64,000 nt of DNA from Rhodocyclaceae bacterium (GTDB lineage Bacteria; Pseudomonadota; Gammaproteobacteria; Burkholderiales; Rhodocyclaceae), in the NCBI GenBank assembly GCA_013791905.1, contig VMSX01000030.1, forward strand, positions 290,741 to 354,740, given 5' to 3'. This document shows positions 45,712 through 53,722 of the stretch, in pieces. The notes beneath the pieces were generated by a model. It had not been told where the DNA came from, ran no database searches, and saw only the letters and a list, made by a program, of their open reading frames with translations. The position numbers and the translations under genes are program-made. How positions within the stretch are numbered: position 1 is the stretch's first letter; every line of letters starts with the position of its first letter.

Positions 45712-47193
45712 ATGGATGAACATGCCGCTCTCGACGTTATTGCCGTTCGTGCAATAGAAACCCAGGACCGGGCCCGGGCCGTATGGTCCGATGCCGAACG
45801 CAGTTGGGCCAGCCGCGCCGCTGCCGGGGTGGTTGGCGAAAAGGCCGCTGCCGACGTCTTTGTGGCGAAGCGTGCCGCCCTGGTGGTGGAACGCCTTGAC
45901 GAGCGCAACCGGGCGCTGCTGGCTGCGCTGCGCGGGATGCGCTGGCAGGCCTGGCAGGGCTGGCTGTTTGTCTTGGTGGCGTTTGTGCTGGGCTTCATGA
46001 TTGACCGCATGACCAGCAGCAATCGCGTCGATCTGCTGGCACCGCCCGTGCTTGCCCTGCTGGTCTGGAACCTTGCCGTTTATCTGGCATTGCTGATCAG
46101 CCCATTCTTCCGTGCTAACCAGTCCGCTGCGCCGGGGTCATTGAGAAAATTGGTCTTGCGACTGGTGGGTCTGGTGCCCTGGCGCGGCGCTTTGCGTCCT
46201 GTTGCGCAGAGCTCTGATGCCAATGTGGCGCTCGCCAGCAATGCCATGATCGTCAAGGCCTGGCTCGCGCTGGCGATGCCACTCCATGCCGCCAGGATTG
46301 GCCGCATCCTGCATGCGGCGGCGGCGGCGCTGGCGCTCGGCGTGATTGTCGGCCTCTATGCCCGCGGCCTCGCCCTTGAATTCCGGGCCACCTGGGAAAG
46401 CACTTTCCTCGATGCCCAGGCGGTCCATGCTTTGCTCGCCGTCATCCTGGCGCCCGGTGCTTGGTTGACCGGCATCGCGCTGCCCGATGCGGCCCACCTC
46501 CATTCGATACAGGCGCCGGCCAGCGAGAATGCTGCTGCCTGGCTGCATCTGTTTGCGGCCAGTGTCCTGTTGATCGTGCTGCTGCCGCGCATCGCGCTGG
46601 CAGCCCGCGCCGGTTATCGCGAATGGCAACTGGCCCGGCAGTTTCCGCTGTCGCTCAATGAGCCCTATTTTCAGCATCTGCTGCGCGGCTTTCGTGGCGG
46701 GCCGGTACGCGTGCGCGTCGTCCCGTTCAGCTACACGATTCCGGAAGCGGCGCAGACCGGGCTGGAATCAATCGTGGCACGTGCGTTCGGTGGCAGCGCC
46801 GCACTGGTGATCGAACCGCCCCTGCACTGGGACGACGATGCCAGCGCCCTGCAGCGCATGGCCGCGAGCGGGCAAGGACCGATCATCGCCCTGTTCAACC
46901 TCACGGCGACGCCAGAGGAAGAGGTGCACGGCCCGCTGGTCGACGCCTTCAAGACGTACTTTCATGCCGGGCATACCCTGATAGCTGTTGTCGATGCATC
47001 AGGTTTCCTCGCGCGCTGGCCCGCTGAGGAAAGCCGGCAGGCCCAGCGCCGCAAAGCCTGGGATGAGCTGCTCGGCGCCCACCGCTTGCCCGTGATTCAT
47101 GCCAACCTTGTTGCCCCTGACCTGCAAGCGATTGAAACGGACATTGACGCCGCATTTGCCTCACAGGAAAAAGAGACTACGGTGATTTCATGA
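45712..47193 (+). CDS. DUF2868 membrane protein
   Basis: 493 residues. N-terminal helical part, four or five hydrophobic segments between about 85 and 300, and a C-terminal soluble domain with a Rossmann-like look (PIIALFNLTATPEEEVHG, LIAVVDASGFLARW). DUF2868 proteins are found with DUF3482 GTPases, as here, where the two genes overlap by four bases. The function of the pair is unknown; a membrane-bound GTPase module is the natural inference. Confidence 0.78.
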   Translation: MDEHAALDVIAVRAIETQDRARAVWSDAERSWASRAAAGVVGEKAAADVFVAKRAALVVERLDERNRALLAALRGMRWQAWQGWLFVLVAFVLGFMIDRMTSSNRVDLLAPPVLALLVWNLAVYLALLISPFFRANQSAAPGSLRKLVLRLVGLVPWRGALRPVAQSSDANVALASNAMIVKAWLALAMPLHAARIGRILHAAAAALALGVIVGLYARGLALEFRATWESTFLDAQAVHALLAVILAPGAWLTGIALPDAAHLHSIQAPASENAAAWLHLFAASVLLIVLLPRIALAARAGYREWQLARQFPLSLNEPYFQHLLRGFRGGPVRVRVVPFSYTIPEAAQTGLESIVARAFGGSAALVIEPPLHWDDDASALQRMAASGQGPIIALFNLTATPEEEVHGPLVDAFKTYFHAGHTLIAVVDASGFLARWPAEESRQAQRRKAWDELLGAHRLPVIHANLVAPDLQAIETDIDAAFASQEKETTVIS

Positions 47194-48698
47194 ACGACAA
47201 ACTACCGATCAATCTGTCCCTGATCGCCCACACCAACGTGGGCAAGACGACGCTGGCGCGGACGCTGCTGGGTCACGATGTGGGCGAAGTCCGCGACGAG
47301 ACGCACACGACGACCGAAGCCACGTCCTACCCGCTGGTCGACAGCCCGGAAGGCGATGTATTGCTGCTCTGGGATACGCCGGGATTCGGCAACAGCGTGC
47401 GGCTCCTGAACCGGCTCAAGCAGCAGGGGAATCCGGTGGGCTGGTTCCTCGCCGAGGTCTGGGACCGTTACCGGGACCGCCCCTTCTGGCTGACACAGGT
47501 GGCGGTGCGCAACGTGCGCGACCAGGCGGATGTGATTCTCTATCTCGTCAATGCGTCAGAGCAGCCCGAGGATGCCGGCTACCTGGCCCCCGAACTCGCC
47601 TTGCTGGAATGGGCCGCCAAACCCGTGATCGTGCTGCTCAACCAGACCGGGCAGCCCCGCCCGCCCGCTGAAGAACAGGCCGAAGTGGCCCGCTGGCGCA
47701 CTGCGCTGCAGCAGTGGCCGCAGGTAAAGAGCGTGCAGTCGCTGGACGCCTTCACGCGGTGCTGGATACAGGAATTCGTATTGTTCGCGGAAATTGGCCG
47801 CGCCCTCCCGGAAAACCGGCGCAGCGCTTTCGAAGGGCTGGCCAAGGTCTGGGAAACGCGCCGCCTGGCACAGTTCTCCGCTGCCATGGCGGCGCTCGCC
47901 CAGCCGATTGCGCGGGCAGCATGCAATCGCAGCACGCTGCCGACCAAATCATTGCTGGCCCGGCTGGGCGAGTTTCTCGGGTTTTCGCAGGATGAAGCCA
48001 AGCAGGCAATGGCCGACGCCGTGCGCGGCATGGGCGAGCCGCTGGAAAAGGAACTGCGCGAATGCACCGAGCGGCTGATCTCCATCCATGACCTCAAGGG
48101 CGGCGCCGCGGATGTCGTGCGCACCCGCCTGAGTGACGTGGCGGCCAGCAAGACGCCCATGGATCCCGGCAAGGCCGCCGCGGTACTCGGTGTGCTGTCC
48201 GGCGCACTCGGCGGACTCAAAGCCGATTTGCTGGCCGGCGGCATGACCTTTGGCGCCGGGATGCTGATTGGCGCGGTTCTGGGTGCCCTGGGCGGCGCCG
48301 GCGTGGCCCAGGGCATCAACGAAGTGCGCGGCACCACCGAAGTCACGCTGCGCTGGGACGATGCCTTTCTCGATGGCCTGGTGATCGCGGCATTGATGCG
48401 CTATCTCGCGGTGGCCCATTACGGGCGTGGGCGCGGCGCTTGGCAGGACCGGGAACATCCGCCATTCTGGTTCGCCCTTGTCTCAAAAGCCGTGGCTGAC
48501 GAAAAGCTGCGGCTGGCCAGCATCTGGAAACTCCGCGATGCGGATTGTTCCAGTGAGCGCATCGGCGCCGCGTTGACACCCGTGCTGGAGGAAATCGCAC
48601 GGGCGCTGCTGAAGAATCTTCACCCGGACGGTGAAGGAAAAACCGTTCCGGACATTTCGCCACACATGAAGAACACGGAACGAGGGAACACGGAATGA
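47190..48698 (+). CDS. DUF3482-type GTPase
   Basis: 502 residues. GTPase domain: P-loop AHTNVGKTTLARTLLG, switch II DTPGFGNSVRL, and LLNQTGQP in the place of the specificity NKxD motif (here N-Q-T-G, so nucleotide preference is uncertain). The C-terminal half holds a Gly/Ala-rich amphipathic segment (LLAGGMTFGAGMLIGAVLGALGG, given in part as GAGMLIGAVLGALGG) likely to enter membranes. Co-transcribed with the DUF2868 gene and overlapping the next small gene by four bases. Confidence 0.8.
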   Translation: MNDKLPINLSLIAHTNVGKTTLARTLLGHDVGEVRDETHTTTEATSYPLVDSPEGDVLLLWDTPGFGNSVRLLNRLKQQGNPVGWFLAEVWDRYRDRPFWLTQVAVRNVRDQADVILYLVNASEQPEDAGYLAPELALLEWAAKPVIVLLNQTGQPRPPAEEQAEVARWRTALQQWPQVKSVQSLDAFTRCWIQEFVLFAEIGRALPENRRSAFEGLAKVWETRRLAQFSAAMAALAQPIARAACNRSTLPTKSLLARLGEFLGFSQDEAKQAMADAVRGMGEPLEKELRECTERLISIHDLKGGAADVVRTRLSDVAASKTPMDPGKAAAVLGVLSGALGGLKADLLAGGMTFGAGMLIGAVLGALGGAGVAQGINEVRGTTEVTLRWDDAFLDGLVIAALMRYLAVAHYGRGRGAWQDREHPPFWFALVSKAVADEKLRLASIWKLRDADCSSERIGAALTPVLEEIARALLKNLHPDGEGKTVPDISPHMKNTERGNTE

Positions 48699-49054
48699 GC
48701 CATGCCAAGTCGCGTGAAGTCGTACTCCCCATCAAGCTCACCGCCGAACTGAGCAAAGCGCTCGAGACTTTGCGCGATGCCTGGCGGCAGGATCCCGGCA
48801 CGGTGCTGAAGGGCATCTCCTGCTCCGAATCGAAAGAGGGGCAGTTCGTCCTGATCGCGGCCGAATCGGCATTTACCACGCTGCCGGGCGCATGCGTCAT
48901 CAAGGGGATTGGCGCGGTGGAGCTTGCCGGCGCGGAGATCGAATTCGAAGCGGGCGCCAGTTCGAAGACCCTGGTCTTGCGCGATACCCCCGAAGGCTGG
49001 CGGTTTTCGGTGAAATACCTGCCGCCCATCGTGCGGGAAAGAAACCTGAAGTAA
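48695..49054 (+). CDS. Conserved small protein of unknown function (119 aa)
   Basis: Starts in a four-base overlap with the DUF3482 GTPase gene, so it is translationally coupled to it. Mixed alpha/beta composition, no signal peptide, no membrane helix, two Cys, no motif I recognise. Third member of the DUF2868/DUF3482 operon by position. Confidence 0.6.
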   Translation: MSHAKSREVVLPIKLTAELSKALETLRDAWRQDPGTVLKGISCSESKEGQFVLIAAESAFTTLPGACVIKGIGAVELAGAEIEFEAGASSKTLVLRDTPEGWRFSVKYLPPIVRERNLK

Positions 49055-49064
49055 TCTCCTTGTC

Positions 49065-49469
49065 ATGGATTACCGCTACACCATCCCCTTCGAAGAAGTT
49101 GAAATCACGGCCATCCGCGCCCAGGGGGCGGGCGGACAGAACGTCAACAAGGTATCGAATGCGGTGCATCTGCGCTTCGACATCAATGCCTCCTCGCTGC
49201 CGGAAGCGGTGCGTGAACGGCTCCTCAAGCTCGGCGATCAACGCATCAGCAAGGACGGTGTCGTCATTATCAAGGCGCAGCAGTATCGCAGCCTCGAAGG
49301 CAACCGCGCCGATGCGTTAAGACGCCTGCATGAGATGATCGACAGCATCGCTGTCCTGCCCAAGCAGCGCCGGCCCACCAAGCCCGGCCGCAATGCGATC
49401 GCGCGGCGGCTCGACAGCAAAACCCGCCATGCCACAATCAAGGCGGGCCGCGGCAAGGTGAAGGAGTGA
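49065..49469 (+). CDS. arfB: Alternative ribosome-rescue factor ArfB
   Basis: 134-residue peptidyl-tRNA hydrolase that frees stalled ribosomes. The catalytic GGQ motif is in AQGAGGQNVNKVSNAVHLRF, and the C-terminal basic tail (RRPTKPGRNAIARRLDSKTR) enters the empty mRNA channel. Length and layout match ArfB/YaeJ rather than release factors. Confidence 0.95.
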   Translation: MDYRYTIPFEEVEITAIRAQGAGGQNVNKVSNAVHLRFDINASSLPEAVRERLLKLGDQRISKDGVVIIKAQQYRSLEGNRADALRRLHEMIDSIAVLPKQRRPTKPGRNAIARRLDSKTRHATIKAGRGKVKE

Positions 49470-49537
49470 CACCGACCGAATGACGCCCGGCTGTTATCCT
49501 TGCCAGGACCACCGCTCAGCATATGAGGGTAAATGTC

Positions 49538-50503
49538 ATGTCTGCAGTAGAAACCGTACTGAATGCCGGATCGACCGGGCGGATTATTGCCGCACTGCTT
49601 GAGCCCCATGCCCGCATCTCGCCCAAATATTTCTACGATGTACGCGGGTCGGCACTGTTTGAAGACATCACGCGACTGCCCGAGTATTACCTGACGCGCA
49701 CCGAGCGCGCGGTAATGGCCACGCATGGCGCTGACATCGCACGGAAAGTCGGCGCTGGCAGGACGGCGATCGAACTGGGTGCAGGCAGTTGCGAGAAGGC
49801 CCGGGCACTGTGCGAACTGATCGAACCGGCGCGGTTTATCGCCGTCGATATTTCTGCCGAGTTCCTGCATGAGGGCGTCGCCGGATTGCGCGCGGCGTTT
49901 CCCGCGCTCGACGTGCGTGCCGTCGCCGCCGACCTGACGCAGGAAATCGTCCTGCCGGACATCCCGCGCGCACAGCGGCTGGTGTTTTATCCCGGTTCGT
50001 CGATCGGCAACTTCGCGCCGCCCGATGCCCTGAATTTGCTGGTGCGCGTGCGGCATCTGCTGGATGACGACGGCGCCCTGTTGATCGGCGTTGACCTGGT
50101 CAAGGATGTCGCCGTGCTCGAAGCCGCCTACAACGATGCCGCCAATGTCACCGCCGCCTTCAACCGCAACATACTGAGTCACATCAATCAGCTGATCGGC
50201 AGCGATTTCGATCTGCGCCAGTGGCAGCATCGGGCGTTTTTCAATGCCGCCGAGTCGCGCATCGAGATGCATCTGGAAGCGGCGGCGGATACGCTGGTGC
50301 GCTGGCCCGGCGGCGAGCGCCGCTTTGCGCGCGGTGAACGCATTCACACCGAACACAGCCACAAATACCGGCGCGAGGATTTTGTCGCCCTGCTGGCGCG
50401 TGCCGGCTTTCCGCAAGCCGAGGTGTGGACCGATGAACGCCAATGGTTCGCAGTGATCCTTGCCCGCCCCGCACAACTTCCCGACTTGAAGGAGCCGCGA
50501 TGA
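49538..50503 (+). CDS. egtD: L-histidine N(alpha)-methyltransferase EgtD
   Basis: Makes hercynine from histidine, first step of ergothioneine synthesis. 321 residues from the ATG at 49538, which has GAGGG at a good distance; the ATG at 49523 overlaps that site. Family marks: YFYDVRGSALFEDITRLPEYYLTRTE (shown in parts: YDVRGSALFEDIT, LPEYYLTRTE), IELGAGSCEKAR, and FYPGSSIGNF. A repeat-like stretch (K-V-G-A-G-R-T) precedes the SAM-binding loop. It overlaps egtB by four bases (ATGA). Confidence 0.95.
   Translation: MSAVETVLNAGSTGRIIAALLEPHARISPKYFYDVRGSALFEDITRLPEYYLTRTERAVMATHGADIARKVGAGRTAIELGAGSCEKARALCELIEPARFIAVDISAEFLHEGVAGLRAAFPALDVRAVAADLTQEIVLPDIPRAQRLVFYPGSSIGNFAPPDALNLLVRVRHLLDDDGALLIGVDLVKDVAVLEAAYNDAANVTAAFNRNILSHINQLIGSDFDLRQWQHRAFFNAAESRIEMHLEAAADTLVRWPGGERRFARGERIHTEHSHKYRREDFVALLARAGFPQAEVWTDERQWFAVILARPAQLPDLKEPR
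49745..49767 (+). repeat. Dispersed repeat copy inside egtD
   Basis: Twenty-two of 23 bases match the core; encodes K-V-G-A-G-R-T directly before the SAM-binding motif. Confidence 0.6.
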
Positions 50504-51729
50504 ACCCAGCCGAACTTGCCGACAGCTACCGCGCCGTGCGCGCGCGCTCGGTCGAACTGGCGGCGCAGCTTTCCGCCGAAGACTGCTGCGTGCAGTCGAT
50601 GTCCGAAGCCAGCCCGACGAAATGGCATCTGGCGCATACCACGTGGTTTTTCGAAACTTTTGTGCTGGAACCTCATGAGGCTGGTTTCAAGCCCTTCGAT
50701 CCGGCGTTTCGCGTGCTGTTCAACTCCTACTACAACAGCGTCGGTGAAAAGCATCCGCGCCCGCAGCGCGGATTGCTGACGCGCCCCGCGCTGGATGTCG
50801 TGCTGGCCTATCGCGCCGCCGTGGATCGACGCATGCTGGCACTGCTCGGCAATGCCGATGCAAAGCTGGCCGGCATCGTGGAACTTGGCCTGCATCATGA
50901 ACAGCAACACCAGGAACTGCTGCTGACCGACATCAAGCATCTGCTCTCGTGCAATCCCCTGTTCCCCGCCTACGCCCATCCGGTGACGCACTCCGGTGCC
51001 GTCGCGGCGCTGAGCTGGCAAGATTTCGCAGGCGGCCTGATCGAGATCGGCCATGACGGTGCCGGATTCAGCTACGACAACGAGGTGCCGCGCCATCGTG
51101 TCTACCTGCAAGCCTATCGGCTGGCGTCGCGACTGGTCACCAACGGCGAATTTGCCGCCTTCATCGCTGCCGGCGGTTATGCCGATCCGGTGCTCTGGTT
51201 GGCCGAAGGCTGGGACTGGCGGTTGGCACAGGGACGGGAACAGCCGCTGTATTGGCAGCGGGATGGCGCCGGCTGGCGTGAATTCACCCTGGGCGGCCTG
51301 CTGCCGCTTGCCCCGCAACAGCCCCTCGTGCATGTTTCACACTATGAGGCCGATGCCTATGCGCGCTGGGCCAACGCGCGCCTGCCAACCGAAGCGGAAT
51401 GGGAACATGCAGCCGCAGCCCTGCCGGTGCGCGGCAATTTTGCCGACAGCGGCGAGTTCCATCCGCGCGCCGCAAGCGGGAATGGGCTTGCGCAAATGTT
51501 CGGCGATGCCTGGGAATGGACTTCATCCAGCTATGCGCCCTACCCGGGATTTCGTCCTCCGTCGGGTGCCGTCGGCGAATACAACGGCAAATTCATGGTC
51601 AATCAATATGTGTTGCGCGGCGGCTCCTGCGCAACCCCGGAAGGCCATGTGCGCGCCAGCTACCGGAATTTCTTTCCGGCACCCGCCTGCTGGCAGTTTT
51701 CCGGTATCCGACTGGCGCGGGATGACTAG
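50500..51729 (+). CDS. egtB: Hercynine oxygenase EgtB
   Basis: 409-residue non-heme iron sulfoxide synthase joining hercynine to Cys or gamma-Glu-Cys. N-terminal DinB-like domain with the iron-binding His in SPTKWHLAHTTWFFE and HHEQQHQE; C-terminal FGE-sulfatase domain with NARLPTEAEWEHAA, FGDAWEWTSSSY and GGSCATP. GAAGGAG precedes the ATG. No egtC or egtE is adjacent; a PLP lyase elsewhere could complete the pathway. Confidence 0.95.
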   Translation: MNPAELADSYRAVRARSVELAAQLSAEDCCVQSMSEASPTKWHLAHTTWFFETFVLEPHEAGFKPFDPAFRVLFNSYYNSVGEKHPRPQRGLLTRPALDVVLAYRAAVDRRMLALLGNADAKLAGIVELGLHHEQQHQELLLTDIKHLLSCNPLFPAYAHPVTHSGAVAALSWQDFAGGLIEIGHDGAGFSYDNEVPRHRVYLQAYRLASRLVTNGEFAAFIAAGGYADPVLWLAEGWDWRLAQGREQPLYWQRDGAGWREFTLGGLLPLAPQQPLVHVSHYEADAYARWANARLPTEAEWEHAAAALPVRGNFADSGEFHPRAASGNGLAQMFGDAWEWTSSSYAPYPGFRPPSGAVGEYNGKFMVNQYVLRGGSCATPEGHVRASYRNFFPAPACWQFSGIRLARDD

Positions 51730-51819
51730 CTGGCAAGTGTCTTGATGCGTCGGCGATTAACGCCAAGCCTGCTGCGCAGTCATTGTTGACCGCGCAACCA
51801 ACACCGACGCTACAGTCAA

Positions 51820-52071
51820 TTACTGGAGCGGCTGGATTTCCAGCTCTGCATCGACACCGACAACGGTATCTAGTACCTCACCGACAATATCGATATCGGC
51901 ATCCGACCATTCCGCATCCGGGGCGAGCGATTGGGTTGTCAGGGGTGCAATATCAAAATCGACGAATTGATCGCCAATTTTGAGAACCTGCATTCCTGAC
52001 GGGTGTTCCACCAGTTCCCAGTCGTCGGGGATTTCCAGTTCGGCGCGAATCAGCACGGTCAGGCTTTTCAT
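51820..52071 (-). CDS. Small acidic protein of unknown function (83 aa)
   Basis: Acidic single-domain protein with predicted beta strands (SLTVLIRAELEIPDDWELVE). AAGGA lies about eleven bases before the ATG. First of a group of three small minus-strand genes that look like accessory or phage-derived genes. No recognised family. Confidence 0.5.
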   Translation of the reverse strand: MKSLTVLIRAELEIPDDWELVEHPSGMQVLKIGDQFVDFDIAPLTTQSLAPDAEWSDADIDIVGEVLDTVVGVDAELEIQPLQ

Positions 52072-52097
52072 GGTGGCACTATTCCTTCGACTCGGGT

Positions 52098-52334
52098 TTA
52101 CGGCTTCGCGGCGATCTGGGCGTTCAGCGTAATCCGCGCCTTGCTCTGACAGTCTGCCTTGTTGTCGGCGGAAACGCGCTTGCCAAAGGCGTCACGCGCC
52201 GCCCGACCGGCCTTGGTGGCCTCGATGCTCTTGATGCAGCGCCAACGCTTTCCTGTTTTGGTAGTGAGCTGGCGCATCTCCTCGATGGGATGATGCTTGC
52301 TGCAGTGGTAACAGTAGGCTGTATCTGTGCTCAT
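52098..52334 (-). CDS. Small zinc-ribbon-like protein (78 aa)
   Basis: N-terminal CYHC pair and a third Cys in KRWRCIKSIEATKAGR, suggesting a small zinc-binding knuckle, followed by a basic helical tail. Function unknown. Confidence 0.45.
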   Translation of the reverse strand: MSTDTAYCYHCSKHHPIEEMRQLTTKTGKRWRCIKSIEATKAGRAARDAFGKRVSADNKADCQSKARITLNAQIAAKP

Positions 52335-52359
52335 ATGTAAATGTACCTAATGAACAAGC

Positions 52360-52611
52360 TCAGGCTTTGGCGCCTGGCTTTCTACCGGGCGTTGCCGGCG
52401 GGATCGACCCGGCAATCCGGCAGAGTATGCCTTCAACCGGTTTGCCGTCGTTGAATCGAGTAACGCTGCAACGAGAGATTTCTCCGCGCTCCGACATGTC
52501 CGTCAAGGAAGTGCGAACTTTTGTCAGCGGGATTCCGGTAGCTTCGGCAATTTCAACGTCCATGCGCTGACCGTGCTTGCGGAGGTATTGCAGGATGGGG
52601 ACTGAGTGCAT
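52360..52611 (-). CDS. Small winged-helix protein (83 aa)
   Basis: Likely DNA-binding: ILQYLRKHGQRMDVEIAEAT and LTKVRTSLTDMSERGEISR form a helix-turn-helix with wing, ending in a basic Pro-rich tail (PATPGRKPGAKA). I take the ATG at 52611 because GGAG lies eight bases upstream; the frame extends to 52659 without a ribosome site. Confidence 0.6.
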   Translation of the reverse strand: MHSVPILQYLRKHGQRMDVEIAEATGIPLTKVRTSLTDMSERGEISRCSVTRFNDGKPVEGILCRIAGSIPPATPGRKPGAKA

Positions 52612-52761
52612 CTTGGGGACTCCGGAGTTAAGGTCATCGACCATGAATTGCAAATACAAATCTGGTCGAACATGGCGACTATTGCGAAATGGGTAAAGGC
52701 CAATTTCAAACTATCTGCCTGTTCCCGAACTAATACATACAGCGAATTCAAGTAAGTCAAA

Positions 52762-52783
52762 AAGCCACCCCGATGGATGGCTT
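52762..52783 (-). terminator. Rho-independent terminator (minus strand)
   Basis: On the minus strand AAGCCATCC, loop ATCG, GGGTGGCTT (one U-G pair), then TTTTTGACTT. It closes transcription from the nif-remnant promoter. A sister copy lies at 60257-60278, sharing about 40 bases including the upstream TTTCAAG and TTAAGCC. Confidence 0.8.
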
Positions 52784-53021
52784 AAGTACTTGAAACATCT
52801 GACCGCACGCCAAAATAAAACAATTGGCACGGTTGCTTCTTACACTGCTATATCGATTCGAGATTCTACCACATATTATTCCTGCTCTGTGCTCACCGAG
52901 CAGAGGCAGGTTCATCGGCCACGATAGTCGCGCCCGGCATGCGCTGTCACGGGGATAGCGGACACCCGGATTTGCGCCGGCAGGCTTGCGGGATCGGTCA
53001 TGCGTGGTGCTCATAGACTCC

Positions 53022-53350
53022 TGATCCACTCTTTTAAACCAGAGGCGTGTCGCCGCGCTCAGGATGTCGAGAATACGCTCGCGCGCCTCGGGAAACGAGG
53101 GAGTGACAGCGGGATGAATCCTGTCGCAGCGCAAGAGATGCAGACCCAGCGTGGTTTCGACAGGTGCCGACAATGCGCTGGCCGCCAACTCGAATGCGGC
53201 AGCGTCAAGCTCGACATACAGCTTGCCGCGCGGCAGGGTGCCGAGTTGGCCGCCTTCAAGTGCGGTCGGGCAGTGTGAATGCTGCATGGCAAACCTGCCG
53301 AATTCATCCGCATTGGCGATCCGGTTGCGCAGCTTGCCGAGGAGAGACAG
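53022..53350 (-). pseudogene. C-terminal remnant of NifM (parvulin-type isomerase)
   Basis: The translation GRFAMQHSHCPTALEGGQLG, then PRGKLYVELDAAAFELA, SALSAPVETTLGLHLLRCD and RIHPAVTP follows the C-terminal half of NifM (for example HSQCPTALQGG and LSAPV...LGWHLL in the Klebsiella protein). NifM is the peptidyl-prolyl isomerase that matures nitrogenase iron protein. The N-terminal half is missing; the frame is fused on its upstream side to a fragment of a different gene. No other nif gene is in the window. Confidence 0.7.
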
Positions 53351-53559
53351 CGCCGCGTGCGGAAACTCGCACATCAGCTTGGGCGCCATCGGCTTGCCGT
53401 CATTCATGGCAATGATCAGCGAGTCGCTGTCCGCCGGAATCGGCCGCCCATCTGCCACTGTGCCACTGCGCGCACATTGGCCAGTACGCCCGGCCCCAGA
53501 TAAGGAACCACCGTGCCATCGGCAATTCCCTTGATCCATTCTTCCCTGACTTCCCGCAT
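53345..53559 (-). pseudogene. Broken SIR2-like nif-associated gene (N-terminal fragment)
   Basis: The ATG at 53559 opens MREVREEWIKGIADGTVVPY then LGPGVLANV. A frameshift follows, after which GRPIPADSDSLIIAMNDGKP then MAPKLMCEFPHAA continues in another frame before the sequence passes into the NifM fragment. I recognise this N-terminal pattern from proteins with a SIR2-like fold encoded in some betaproteobacterial nif clusters, from memory. It is preceded by a sigma54/NifA-type control region. Confidence 0.55.
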
Positions 53560-53608
53560 GCCTTCGTCACCATGAAATACGACAAATGTCGTTACCAGAA
53601 GAGCATGA

Positions 53609-53678
53609 GCAATTTACGCGCCCAGCAAAACCGGGGGAATCAGGCCGTTAATTGGAGAATATTGTCAGGTTTGCGACA
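53609..53678 (-). promoter_or_regulatory. Sigma54 promoter with NifA upstream activator site
   Basis: On the minus strand GGGCGCG-TAAA-TTGC (53609-53623) has the correct GG/GC spacing of a -24/-12 promoter (two mismatches to TGGCACG-N4-TTGC). About 60 bases further upstream is TGT-N10-ACA (53663-53678), the NifA binding pattern. Together with the NifM fragment downstream this identifies a former nif operon. Confidence 0.65.
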
Positions 53679-53722
53679 AGATCGTTTCAGGGCTGCACGA
53701 TCTGTCGCTTTGCAGCCTACTT

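Noticed and set aside
52757-53539. 260-codon frame as an intact gene
   Set aside because: It fuses pieces of two different proteins and ends in sequence without coding character; treated as pseudogenes.
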